The position numbers and the translations under genes were made by a program. A DNA stretch of 64,000 nucleotides from Hymenobacter cellulosivorans (lineage in GTDB: Bacteria; Bacteroidota; Bacteroidia; Cytophagales; Hymenobacteraceae), in assembly GCF_022919135.1 (NCBI RefSeq), contig NZ_CP095049.1, positions 3,724,501 to 3,788,500 on the forward strand. The letters run 5' to 3'. Positions 54,701-63,600 of this stretch are shown one piece after another. Below the pieces are notes generated by a model, which was not told the DNA's origin, did not search any database, and saw only the letters and a list, made by a program, of their open reading frames with translations. Each line of letters begins with the position of its first letter. The stretch's first letter is position 1.

Positions 54701-55474
54701 TACGTCGCGCGGGGTGCCCACATTCTGCCGGTAAGCCGCATACACTGAGCCAAACACAGGCAGGGGCACCCCATTGTCGAACGGAAACAGGTGGCGGCCC
54801 AGTGGAATCCGGCCCCCATACACGCCATTACTCATCACCGGATGGTGGCCTACAACCAGCACGTTTTTGCCCTTGGTGTCGTCCAGCACGTCCTGCAACT
54901 GCTCCCGGAATTCCTCCTTGGTCATGGTCTTGCACTCCGTGTCGGGGGCTTCGGGCCGGTCGTAGGGGTGGGTCCACCAAGGCGAGTTGATGGCTACCAG
55001 GCGCACGTTGGGCGCTACGTCGATGATTTCGGGGCCGGGGCAGCCGCCAGTGGGCAGAAAGGCGTTCTGGCCCGGTAGCTTTTGCTCGATATACTCCTCC
55101 AGCCGCTTCACCTTTTTCAGGCCGTCGGAGCCGGAATTGTCCCAGTCCTTGTCGCCGGGCACGAAGTAGATGCGGCCGTTGGGCAGCCCTTTCACCAAGC
55201 CGATAAGCTGGTCGAGGCGGGCAGTGGTAGCGGCTTCGGGCTCTTTTTTCAGGCCCTTGTTGCTGGCAATGTCCCCGAGGTGAACCACGGTAAAGGCGCC
55301 TTTCTGCTGCTCAAGCTGCTGGCGCAAGGCCCGCACATGAGCGTCCGAAACGGCGTCGCCGGCGGTATTTCCCAGTAAGTAGACAGCGTGCGTGGCCGGC
55401 TGAGTTTGCGCGACCAACGGAACAGATAGTGTGGTAAGCAGCGCTGCCAGGAGCAGACGGTAGGTTTTTCGCAT
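51737..55474 (-). CDS. Metallophosphoesterase fused to a BamA/TamA-like outer-membrane barrel
   Basis: A 1245-residue exported protein with signal peptide RLLLAALLTTLSVPLVAQ. Residues about 28-330 are a calcineurin-like phosphoesterase domain: LGDIAS (Asp68), VPGDKDW (Asp108), VVGHHPV (His210/211) and AAHDYS. The first metal motif, usually with Asp (GD), reads LLGNTAG, placing Asn36 there. A long middle region follows (about 400-880), including a section ending in VAIYGLDGKDIFSVTG. The C-terminal 370 residues are an outer-membrane barrel ending LLQFGVGFRIDQ. Fusions like this occur in Bacteroidota; the substrate is unknown. The Asn could weaken or change metal binding. Confidence 0.88.
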   Translation of the reverse strand: MRKTYRLLLAALLTTLSVPLVAQTQPATHAVYLLGNTAGDAVSDAHVRALRQQLEQQKGAFTVVHLGDIASNKGLKKEPEAATTARLDQLIGLVKGLPNGRIYFVPGDKDWDNSGSDGLKKVKRLEEYIEQKLPGQNAFLPTGGCPGPEIIDVAPNVRLVAINSPWWTHPYDRPEAPDTECKTMTKEEFREQLQDVLDDTKGKNVLVVGHHPVMSNGVYGGRIPLGRHLFPFDNGVPLPVFGSVYAAYRQNVGTPRDVANPAYSDLRKNLLSTFKDNPGVVYAAAHDYSLQLTRFEDNYHLVSGSFAEEEHVGSNSRAMYNKAEEGFSRLDYYADGTVKSSFFTFAKDGATAQESYNATLFQSACTEPRLPNVPVNAFIPECPTAPKGVANQKPDAPFQPSVTITPGPQYQAGPGKRFFLGPLYRSSWTTPVEVKTLNLATEKGGLRIFGKGGGRQTTSVKLIAADSSEYVFRSVDKDVTRILPPELRNSIAADVLRDITPTAHPYSALVTGSLLDQTDILHARPRLFVLPDNSQLGPYREDYAGLLGTLEDRPVDPKPNLPGFGGADEVRRSFSFFRQLYKDHDNQVDAVALGKARAFDMLVADFGKHEDNWKWAGYKQGKKTIFRPIPRDRDQSFTLWNGLLTYIANREWAVPSIEDFQEEFHDLESLNWPARHLDRFLLQSLTRDQWQQIARYMQEKITPAAIDQSTVQLPKEVQPISGNDLNRKLKARIQELPKALDDYYLMLAKRVDVVGSNKAEVFQINRLDDGKVRVQMFDKAKDSDDINGEALFDRTFDPKETDEVAIYGLDGKDIFSVTGKARKSVLVRIIGGDGKDRITDESSVSGLRTKTKVYDLTDTELKLSKETDNHTSDKLAVNRYDREAFEYDGYNPRATLIYNQSDGFGAGAGFDIVRQGFRKPDYKNLYGFDVQGSTNGNFQVAVNMRHRHAIKDWDIGARAEYGNFFQFYNFFGLGNNTTKDEGLYDANFYKARYKGYQASVFTEKVFLNRSVFRFGPTYEQYQSNFADNSLLGELNTRQPITADQRPNTAFQRLLGLNALLDLDLRDRQTFARKGFRLRAQHDSYHQLNRTEGNFGLTQLFGEYYATARLGIPVTFVVKGGGAKNYGDDDEIPFYKFTSLGQRENLRGYYRNRFTGDASAYVNTEVRLALGRVRNNFLPFSYGIFGFYDQGRVYFKGNSPGGWHSGYGGGFYIAPVTDQLALSISIQNSEEQTALLQFGVGFRIDQ

Positions 55475-55538
55475 GAGGAAAGCGAATCGTAGAACAGAGG
55501 TATTCTCTGCTGTACGAAATAAACCTCGTCAGGGTGCG

Positions 55539-56093
55539 TCACCCCGCACCATTCACAGCCGCAGGGCGTAGAATTCGTTGGCCCACATACAGCAACAGGC
55601 AAGGAATACCTACCCAGATGGCCTCGCTGCGCAGTACCCGCCAGGCTGCCGCACCAGCAAACCGTTTAATTCCAATGGGCGACACCTGGATGGGCCGGAA
55701 ACCGAAAAAGTACCGTTGTTGCTCAAACGGACTGAAAAACGCCACACCCAAGCCCCCGGTAGTCAGGGCATCAAGTACGCCGTGCGACACGGTAGCCAGA
55801 AACAGCAGCAGCCCCAGGCGGCCCGCCGCTGGTGGGGCTGCCTGGGGCTGCAGTAGCCGACTAAGCGCTACGAGTCCGCCCGCCAGCAGTGCCGCTACCA
55901 GGATAGAATGGCTCAGGCCCCGGTGTCCCCACAGGCTGTCGTAAGCCACTCCAAACTTGAAGCCGATTACGTCGGCGTCGGGCAACACGGCGCAGGCTGC
56001 GGCCAGCAGCCACCAAGGCCAGTTGGGGCGGGAGGGAAGCAGCAGCTTGCCCAGCGTAGCGCCCAGCAAGGCATGGCCAAAAGCAGAAGCCAT
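55539..56093 (-). CDS. YdjM-like membrane-bound metal-dependent hydrolase
   Basis: A 184-residue integral membrane protein starting at the ATG at 56093 (MASAFGHALLGATLGKLLLP). It carries the family motifs H-A near the start, LPDADVIGFKFG and WGHRGLSHSILVA (about 56-68), with several hydrophobic helices and a final LLLYVGQRIL. YdjM/DUF457 proteins have a conserved His-rich metal-like centre and are annotated as hydrolases, but no substrate is established to my knowledge. It lies 7 bp after the sirtuin stop on the minus strand, so it is probably in one operon with the sirtuin and the DUF4846 gene. Confidence 0.85.
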   Translation of the reverse strand: MASAFGHALLGATLGKLLLPSRPNWPWWLLAAACAVLPDADVIGFKFGVAYDSLWGHRGLSHSILVAALLAGGLVALSRLLQPQAAPPAAGRLGLLLFLATVSHGVLDALTTGGLGVAFFSPFEQQRYFFGFRPIQVSPIGIKRFAGAAAWRVLRSEAIWVGIPCLLLYVGQRILRPAAVNGAG

Positions 56094-56100
56094 ACAGTAG

Positions 56101-56799
56101 TTAGTTGGAAGCCTGGGCCAGTAGTTCAGCAGCAATTCGGGGTACGCCCACCGTCGCCGGTTCCCGGACGAAGTGCAGATTGGCCCTGGCCGACAGCGGC
56201 GGTTGGTTAGGGTCAATGATATACGTGGGGCAGTTCGTGGGCGTATAGTGCACCAGGTTGGCCGCCGGGTACACCTGCAGGGAAGTGCCGATTACCATGA
56301 AAATGTCGGCGGTGGCGGTTTCCTCCATAGCCCGTTCCATTAAGGGCACGGCTTCGCCAAACCAGACGATGTTGGGCCGCAACTGGTGGCCTTTTTCGCA
56401 CTGCTCACCCAGCTCAATCCGGTCCGAGGTCATGGGGTAGACCAGGTGCTCGAAGCGGGTGCTGCGCGACTCGAACAGCTTGCCGTGCAGATGAATCACG
56501 CGGCTGGAGCCGGCCCGTTCGTGCAGGTCATCCACGTTCTGGGTGATGATGACCACCTCGTATTCCTGCTCCAGGGCCACTAGGGCTAGGTGGCCGGCGT
56601 TGGGCTGGGCGGCGCGGGCGGCAGCCCGGCGCTGGTTGTAAAACTCCAGAACGAGCTCCGGATTGCGGGCCCAACCTTCGGGCGAGGCCACATCTTCTAC
56701 CCGGTGACCTTCCCATAGCCCGTCGGAGCCCCGGAAAGTAGCCAGCCCGCTTTCGGCGCTGATACCCGCCCCGGTCAAAACCACGATTTTCTGTTTCAT
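56101..56799 (-). CDS. Sirtuin, NAD-dependent protein deacylase (CobB-like, no zinc cysteines)
   Basis: A 232-residue protein starting at the ATG at 56799. The NAD site is GAGISAESGLATFRG (9-23); TQNVDDLHERAG and the catalytic His in VIHLHGKL follow. Class III deacylase residues are present as FYNQRR (Tyr and Arg three apart), suggesting removal of malonyl or succinyl as well as acetyl groups. The usual four-Cys zinc ribbon is absent: only two isolated Cys remain, and the ribbon region reads FESRSTRFEHLVYPMTSDRIELGEQCEKGH, so the lid must be stabilised in another way. It sits in a three-gene minus-strand group with DUF4846 and YdjM-like genes. Confidence 0.92.
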   Translation of the reverse strand: MKQKIVVLTGAGISAESGLATFRGSDGLWEGHRVEDVASPEGWARNPELVLEFYNQRRAAARAAQPNAGHLALVALEQEYEVVIITQNVDDLHERAGSSRVIHLHGKLFESRSTRFEHLVYPMTSDRIELGEQCEKGHQLRPNIVWFGEAVPLMERAMEETATADIFMVIGTSLQVYPAANLVHYTPTNCPTYIIDPNQPPLSARANLHFVREPATVGVPRIAAELLAQASN

Positions 56800-56822
56800 A
56801 GTGTAGCAGTAGCCAATATGCC

Positions 56823-57698
56823 CTAGAACCGCCGCAGCTGGCTCGACGTGAAAGCCCACTCGGGCGTTTCCAAATCGGCTTTCTCATTGAGCTCGTACCA
56901 CGGACTCAGTTTAGGGTTCTGCAGATTACGCAAAATGTGGATTTGCTGGGCTGGCATGTAGCTCTGGGCCAGTAAAAAATACCGCTGCCCCGTCCGTGAG
57001 TTCACGCTCATGTCGAGTACCAGCACCGCGTGCCCCGGGGAGCCGCCTTTGATAAAGACGTCACCCGGCTGCAGCGTGGCCAGCGCAGCAGGCTGCATTT
57101 CGCGCTCTACCGACCGGGTGCCGGCGTACGTGAAAATCTGGTCCAGATAGCGCCGGAATACGGCATGCGTGGGGTGTTCCACGGCTTTCGGCGCCGATTC
57201 CACCGTTTCACCCGTGACGCGGAAGCCCTTGCCGTTGTACCAGTCCGAAAACCAGATGTCGTGCCCGCTGGTCAAATGAAAATGCACCTTGTCCGGGTTC
57301 TGGCTAAACAGATATTCGGCCCGCAGCCGGATTACCGCGTCGGCGCACTGCTGCAAATCCCGGCTGCCCACGTCGATGCGAACCACAGCTGCATGCACGG
57401 TCTGCGGTTTTTTCAGCTGACCATCGTACAGGTGCACGGCCGTGCCAGCCGGCAACAAGGGCAGATACCGTAGCCAGGCCCCGAAGGAGCCTGCCGGGGC
57501 TGGTACCCGCGCCGCGCCTATGGGTGGGGCAAAGCGCGTGGCCAACGTCTGCTGCGGACTATACTGCCCCGCACTCAGCCAGGAATACTGGTTGGCCCGC
57601 ACCGGATTTCTTTCTGCACCTGTAGAAACGGTGGGTTGGGCCCGGGCAAAGGCCATAGCCGGTAGAAAAAGCAAAAGCCAGAATTCAGGTTTTTTCAC
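56823..57698 (-). CDS. DUF4846 family secreted protein
   Basis: A 291-residue protein with signal peptide (FWLLLFLPAMAFARAQ). DUF4846-like landmarks are GSFGAWLRYLPLLPAGTAVHLYDG (around 70-93), the DLQQCADAVIRLRAEYLF helix, FHLTSGHDIWFSDW and LQPGDVFIKGGSPGHAVLVLDM (around 210-231), where a His follows a Gly-rich turn. The last stretch resembles a cysteine-peptidase-like fold, but the activity is unknown. It is the first gene of the group ending with the YdjM-like gene, with gaps of 23 and 7 bp. Confidence 0.82.
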   Translation of the reverse strand: MKKPEFWLLLFLPAMAFARAQPTVSTGAERNPVRANQYSWLSAGQYSPQQTLATRFAPPIGAARVPAPAGSFGAWLRYLPLLPAGTAVHLYDGQLKKPQTVHAAVVRIDVGSRDLQQCADAVIRLRAEYLFSQNPDKVHFHLTSGHDIWFSDWYNGKGFRVTGETVESAPKAVEHPTHAVFRRYLDQIFTYAGTRSVEREMQPAALATLQPGDVFIKGGSPGHAVLVLDMSVNSRTGQRYFLLAQSYMPAQQIHILRNLQNPKLSPWYELNEKADLETPEWAFTSSQLRRF

Positions 57699-57759
57699 GG
57701 TGGGCTGTATCGGAGTGGAGCTATATAACGGCCGCGCGTGGCGGGAATTTTACGTCCAC

Positions 57760-57796
57760 AAAAAAAAGCTCCCACCCAAATGGGGAGGAGCTTTTT
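57760..57796 (-). terminator. Terminator downstream of topA
   Basis: AAAGCTCC-CA-CCC and GGG-GA-GGAGCTTT form an interrupted stem around a short loop, with A and T runs on both sides. It lies 20 bp past the topA stop. Confidence 0.85.
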
Positions 57797-57815
57797 GCTG
57801 AGATCTTAAAGCCAG

Positions 57816-60299
57816 TTACTTGGCTTTGGCTGTGGGCTTTTTAGCTGCCGGTTTTTTTGCCGCCGTACCGGCGGCCTTCTTGGCCGGAGCCTTGGCAGCG
57901 GGTTTTTTCTTCGCGGGCTTGTCGGCCGTATCTTCAGCGGCGGGAGCAGCTTTCTTGGCAAACCGCCCACCCTTGGCGGGCTTATCGGGGGTAGCTTCGG
58001 CCAGCTCCAGGCAGCGCTCCAAAGTGAGCTCCATGGGTTCTTCGCCCTTTGGAATCTTCACGTTTTTCTTGCCCACCACGATGTAGGGCCCAAAACGACC
58101 ATTAAGCACCTGCACGTCTTCCCGACCAGGGAAATCTTTAATCAGCCGCTCGGCATCGGCTTTGCGCTTGGCCTCAATCAGGTCAATGGCCTCCTGGGCG
58201 GTGATGGTGTGCGGGTCCTGCTCCTTGGTCAGGGAATAGAACTTACTATCGTGGCGAATATACGGCCCGAACCGACCCAGAGCGGCCGTCATGTCCTTGT
58301 CCTCAAACTGGCCTACAATACGTGGCAGCTTAAACAGGTCCAGGGCTTCTTCTAAGGTGATGCTTTCGATAAACTGGCCTTTGCGCAGGCTGGCATACAC
58401 CGCCTTTTCACCTTCCGGCGCGCCTTCCTTGGGCTCAATCTGCACGTAAGGGCCATAGCGGCCCAGGCGGGCCGTCAGCTTCTGGCCGGTTTCGGGGTGA
58501 ATTCCAATTTCCCGGGTCGAGCCCAGGGTGCTACGCTCAATGTCCTGGCCCCGCTCGATGGTTTCGTGGAAGGTGCCGTAGAAATCGGCCAGCATCTTGC
58601 CCCACTGCTCCTGGCCGTTGGCAATCTGGTCAAATTCGCCTTCTACCTTGGCCGTGAATTGGTAGTCGATAATAATGGGGAAGTGCTCCACCAAAAAGTC
58701 GTTGACTACCATGGCCGTATCCGTCGGGAACAGCTTGGCTTTATCGGCGCCGAAAGTTTCGGTTTTGGCTTCGGTTTTCACCTGGTCCCCGTCCAGAGTC
58801 AGCACGTGAAACTTGCGTTCCTTGCCTTCCCGGGTGTCTTTTTCCACGTAGCCCCGCTTCTGAATCGTGCTGATGGTCGGCGCGTAGGTCGACGGGCGCC
58901 CGATGCCCATTTCCTCCAGCTTTTTCACCAGCGAAGCTTCTGTGTAACGGGCCGGCGGCGAAGAATACCGCTCGGTTGCGCGCAGCAGCTGCAGGGGCAG
59001 CTCCTGGCCCACGTTCAGCGGTGGCAAGCCCCGCGAAAACGACGACTCGGTGCTTGTTTCTTCGTCCAGGGTTTCCTCGTCCTTCGACTCGCTGTAAGCT
59101 TTCAAAAAGCCCTCAAACGTAATGACTTCGCCCGTGGCCGTGAGCGGCGTGCCAGGCTGGGTGCTGATACCAATTGTGGCTACGGTCCGCTCAATAGTGG
59201 CATCGGCCATCTGCGAGGCCATAGCCCGCTTGCGGATCAAATCGTAGAGGCGCTGCTCGGCTGAGTCGGAACCGGCTTTGACCAGCGCAAAGTCCGTGGG
59301 GCGGATGGCTTCGTGGGCTTCCTGGGCCGAGGCTGATTTGGTCTTGAAGTGGCGGGTGTGGGCGTACTCCGGGCCGTACGTCGAACTGATTTCGGCTTTA
59401 GCGGCGGCCAGTGCGTCCTGCGAGAGGTTTACCGAGTCAGTCCGCATGTAGCTGATCTTACCGGCCTCGTAGAGCTTTTGGGCCACGCTCATGGTCTGCG
59501 CTACCGAGAAGCCCAGCTTGCGCGAGGCTTCCTGTTGTAGAGTAGAGGTGGTGAAAGGTGGTGCGGGACTGCGCTTGCCCGGTTTCTTTTCCAGATTCTC
59601 AATCCGGTAAGTGGCCCCAATGCAGCGGGTCAGAAATTCCTGGGCTTCCTGCTGCGTTTTGAAGCGCGTCGGCAACTCGGCCTCCAGCACCGTCCCCCGA
59701 CCTGCATCAAAGCGCGCCGTTACGCGGTACGCCGACGACGATTTGTGCTGATTTATTTCTCGTTCCCGCTCTACTACAAACCGAACTGCCACCGACTGTA
59801 CCCGTCCCGCCGACAAGCCGGTTTTTACTTTTTTCCACAGCACCGGGCTCAGCTCAAAGCCCACTAATCGGTCGAGCACGCGTCGCGCTTGCTGGGCGTT
59901 TACCAGGTTCAAGTCAATTTCCCGGGGATTATTAATGGCGTTGAGAATGGCGTTCTTGGTAATTTCCCGAAATACGATGCGCCGGGTTTTGGCCTCGCTC
60001 AGGTTCAGCGTTTCCGACAGGTGCCAGCTGATGGCCTCACCCTCGCGGTCATCGTCACTCGCCAACCAGACCATTTCGGCCTCCTTCGCCAACTTCTTCA
60101 GCTGGGAAATGATTTCCCGCTTGTCGGGCGACACGACGTAGGTCGGCTTAAATCCATTGGTAATGTCAATGGCATTATTATCCTTGGGCAGGTCGCGGAC
60201 GTGGCCGAAGCTGGATTTGACGATAAAGTCCTTGCCCAAGTAACCCTCAATGGTTTTGGCTTTGGCTGGGGACTCTACGATGACTAGATTTTTGACCAT
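57816..60299 (-). CDS. topA: DNA topoisomerase I
   Basis: An 827-residue type IA topoisomerase. The TOPRIM domain starts VKNLVIVESPAKAKTIEGYL, with SDDDREGEAI (Asp81-Asp83, Glu86). The catalytic Tyr284 lies in KISYMRTDSVNLS, and GLSAGRVQSVAVR is present. The C-terminus has glycine-rich repeats of the topoisomerase type (LGRYGPYVQI, LGRFGPYIRH and NGRFGPYIVV) instead of zinc-finger cysteines, and ends in a long Lys/Ala/Pro-rich basic tail that should bind DNA. It relaxes negative supercoils. No zinc-ribbon Cys set was seen, which is usual in this phylum. Confidence 0.96.
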   Translation of the reverse strand: MVKNLVIVESPAKAKTIEGYLGKDFIVKSSFGHVRDLPKDNNAIDITNGFKPTYVVSPDKREIISQLKKLAKEAEMVWLASDDDREGEAISWHLSETLNLSEAKTRRIVFREITKNAILNAINNPREIDLNLVNAQQARRVLDRLVGFELSPVLWKKVKTGLSAGRVQSVAVRFVVEREREINQHKSSSAYRVTARFDAGRGTVLEAELPTRFKTQQEAQEFLTRCIGATYRIENLEKKPGKRSPAPPFTTSTLQQEASRKLGFSVAQTMSVAQKLYEAGKISYMRTDSVNLSQDALAAAKAEISSTYGPEYAHTRHFKTKSASAQEAHEAIRPTDFALVKAGSDSAEQRLYDLIRKRAMASQMADATIERTVATIGISTQPGTPLTATGEVITFEGFLKAYSESKDEETLDEETSTESSFSRGLPPLNVGQELPLQLLRATERYSSPPARYTEASLVKKLEEMGIGRPSTYAPTISTIQKRGYVEKDTREGKERKFHVLTLDGDQVKTEAKTETFGADKAKLFPTDTAMVVNDFLVEHFPIIIDYQFTAKVEGEFDQIANGQEQWGKMLADFYGTFHETIERGQDIERSTLGSTREIGIHPETGQKLTARLGRYGPYVQIEPKEGAPEGEKAVYASLRKGQFIESITLEEALDLFKLPRIVGQFEDKDMTAALGRFGPYIRHDSKFYSLTKEQDPHTITAQEAIDLIEAKRKADAERLIKDFPGREDVQVLNGRFGPYIVVGKKNVKIPKGEEPMELTLERCLELAEATPDKPAKGGRFAKKAAPAAEDTADKPAKKKPAAKAPAKKAAGTAAKKPAAKKPTAKAK

Positions 60300-60655
60300 A
60301 TAAGATTAGGCGAGGGCGGGATACAAACGGGTTCGGACTTAGGAAACGGCCGAGCGAGAGGAAAAGTTGAATTTTGCCGCAAAGATGCTGGAATAATCCG
60401 GTGTGCAACCGCTGCGGATAGTAATTATGCTGGAAGCCTCCGCCGTAAGAGCCCTTCCAATCAGCTTTTTTTAACGCCTTGCCGCGGCCAAGTAGTTCAC
60501 TGGGTGCGACTTTGGAGAATCATTTCGATAAAACCATCAGAATGTGGTGGGAAAAGCGGTATTTGCTACCTTTGTAAGTCTAGGAACTCCAGCACTGGTA
60601 TTCCTGGTTTACAGCATCGCCTCTCTACACCAGGCTTCGCAACCCCACCCCTTGT
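60300..60655. other. Intergenic region between topA and the poly-HAMP gene
   Basis: About 356 bases of divergent spacer. It contains the promoter element TACCTTTG at 60567-60574 for the plus-strand gene. Near 60380 the minus strand reads CATCTTTG, a weak candidate for topA. No other feature was seen. Confidence 0.6.
60567..60574 (+). promoter_or_regulatory. Promoter -7 element for the poly-HAMP gene
   Basis: TACCTTTG matches TAnnTTTG and lies 81 bp before the start at 60656, leaving an untranslated leader of about 75 bases. Confidence 0.6.
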
Positions 60656-63600
60656 ATGGCTTCAGGTAAGACTACCAAGAATACGAATACGCCGGAAAAC
60701 AACGCTCCTGAGCAGGATTCTCCGTCTTCGAACCCAACTCCTTCACATACTCCTTCGGCTCCTTACGATCGTAGTTCCTTGCTGCGCCCCTCCGGCGCCC
60801 GCACCAGTTCCGACATTACCCGCAAACGCGGCAGTGGCCGGGGCTCGGAAGACAGCCAGGAAGCCGATTATGTAAATGACCAGCTCAACCGGGTGCTCTA
60901 CGCCCTCGATGCCTTTAAGAAAGGCGACGTATCGGTGCGCCTGACCAAGCAGAACGACGACATCTTCGCCGAGATTGCCGAAGCCTACAACTCGATGGTA
61001 GAGATGATCGGCGGGGTAGGGGGCGAGGTGTCGCGCATTTCCAAGGTTGCCGGGGTAGAGGGTAACCTGAAAGCCCGGGCCTCGGCCGAAAATGCCTCGG
61101 GCTTCTGGCGCGACATGATCAACAATATCAACGGCTTGGTGGACAGCATCGCCGTACCGGTATTGGAAGTAGGCAAAGTACTGAAGAACATCAGTAAAGG
61201 GAATCTGGACGAAACCTTTCAGATTCCCGTGTCGGGCGACTTCAAAGTGATGGCCGAAACCATCAACAAAACGATTGACAACCTAAACCTCTTCGCCGGC
61301 GAAGTAACCCGCGTGGCGCAAGAGGTAGGTACGGAAGGAAAGCTCGGCGGCCAGGCCTCGGTACCGAACGTGGGCGGGGTGTGGAAGCAGTTGACTGACA
61401 ACGTAAACACAATGGCCTCGAACCTGACTTCTCAGGTGCGAGATATTGCCAACGTAGCCACGGCCGTAGCTAAGGGTGACCTGACCCAGAAAATCACCGT
61501 TGATGTAAAGGGCGAGCTGCTGCAGCTGAAGCAGAACCTGAACCAGATGGTGGACTCGCTCAACCTCTTCGCCGGCGAAGTAACCCGTGTGGCCCAGGAA
61601 GTAGGTACTGAGGGTAAGCTCGGCGGTCAGGCCATTGTACCCAACGTTTCGGGCGTATGGAAAGACCTCACCGACAACGTAAATAACATGGCCTCGAACC
61701 TGACCTCTCAGGTACGAGACATTGCCAACGTAGCCACGGCCGTAGCCAAAGGCGACTTGTCGCAGAAGATTACGGTAGACGTAAAGGGCGAGCTGCTGCA
61801 GCTGAAGCAGAACCTGAACCAGATGGTGGACTCGCTCAACCTCTTCGCCGGCGAAGTAACCCGTGTGGCCCAGGAAGTAGGCACCGAAGGCCGCCTAGGT
61901 GGCCAGGCTTCGGTACCGAATGTGGCCGGCGTGTGGAAAGAACTGACGGACAACGTAAACTACATGGCCTCGAACCTGACCTCTCAGGTACGAGACATTG
62001 CTAACGTGGCTACCGCCGTAGCTCGCGGCGACCTAAGCCAGAAAATCACCGTTGATGTAAAGGGCGAGCTGCTGCAGCTGAAGCAGAACCTGAACCAGAT
62101 GGTGGACTCGCTCAACCTCTTCGCCGGCGAAGTAACCCGTGTGGCTCAAGAGGTAGGTACGGAAGGTAAACTGGGCGGGCAAGCCAGCGTACCGAACGTG
62201 GCCGGCGTGTGGAAAGAACTGACGGATAACGTAAACTACATGGCCTCGAACCTGACCTCTCAGGTGCGAGACATTGCCAACGTGGCTACCGCCGTAGCTC
62301 GCGGCGACCTAAGCCAGAAGATGACGGTTAACGTGAAGGGCGAAATCCTGGAGCTCAAGAATATCTTGAACCAGATGGTGGACTCCCTGAACATCTTCGG
62401 TGACGAAGTAACCCGCGTGGCCCGCGAAGTAGGTACCGAAGGAAAGCTCGGCGGCCAGGCCAACGTGCCGCGCGTGGGTGGTACCTGGAAAGAGCTGACC
62501 GACAACGTAAATACGATGGCTGCTAACCTGACTTCTCAGGTGCGAGACATTGCCAACGTAGCTACCGCCGTAGCAAAAGGTGACCTGACCCAGAAGATGA
62601 CAGTAGATGTGAAAGGCGAGATTCTCGACCTGAAAAACATCCTGAATCAGATGGTGGACTCGCTAAACATCTTCGCTGGCGAAGTAACCCGCGTGGCGCG
62701 TGAAGTAGGTACAGAAGGTATTCTGGGCGGTCAGGCCAACGTGCCGAGCGTATCGGGTACCTGGAAGGACCTAACCGACAATGTAAACACGATGGCCTCG
62801 AACCTGACCTCTCAGGTACGAGACATTGCCAACGTAGCTACCGCCGTAGCCCGCGGCGACCTAAGCCAGAAAGTGACAGTAAACGTACGCGGCGAGCTGT
62901 TGCAGCTGAAGGAGAACCTCAACCAGATGGTGGACTCGCTCAACACGTTCGGTGACGAAGTAACCCGTGTGGCCCGCGAAGTAGGCACGGAAGGTCGCCT
63001 GGGCGGCCAGGCCGTGGTGCCCAACGTGCGCGGCACCTGGAAGGACTTGACCGACAACGTAAACACAATGGCCGCCTCGCTGACCTCGCAGGTACGGGAC
63101 ATTGCCAACGTAACGACGGCCGTAGCCCGCGGCGACTTGAGCCAGAAGGTGTCGGTAGATGTTAAAGGCGAGCTGCTCGACCTAAAGGACAACATCAACC
63201 GAATGGTGGATTCGCTCAACATCTTCGCTGGCGAGGTAACCCGCGTGGCGCAGGAAGTAGGTACCGAAGGTCGCCTGGGCGGCCAGGCCAACGTGCCCAA
63301 CGTATCGGGTATCTGGAAGGACTTGACCGACAACGTAAACACGATGGCGGCCAACCTGACCACGCAGGTACGAGGCATTGTGAAGGTAGTAACCGGCGTA
63401 TCACAGGGTGACTTGACCCAGAAGCTGCGCCTAGAAGCGAAAGGCGAAGTGGCCGAACTCGCCGACACCATCAACCGAATGGTGGACGACCTGAACCGCC
63501 TCGCCTTGGAAGTAAGCCGCGTGGCGAAAGTAGCCGGGGTGGAAGGTAAGCTGACTGAGCGTGCCACGGTAGGCGGGGTATCGGGTAGCTGGAAGGAAAT

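Noticed and set aside
61015..63500. CRISPR-like repeat array
   Set aside because: Units are 276 bases, in frame, contiguous and code for HAMP domains; there are no spacers.
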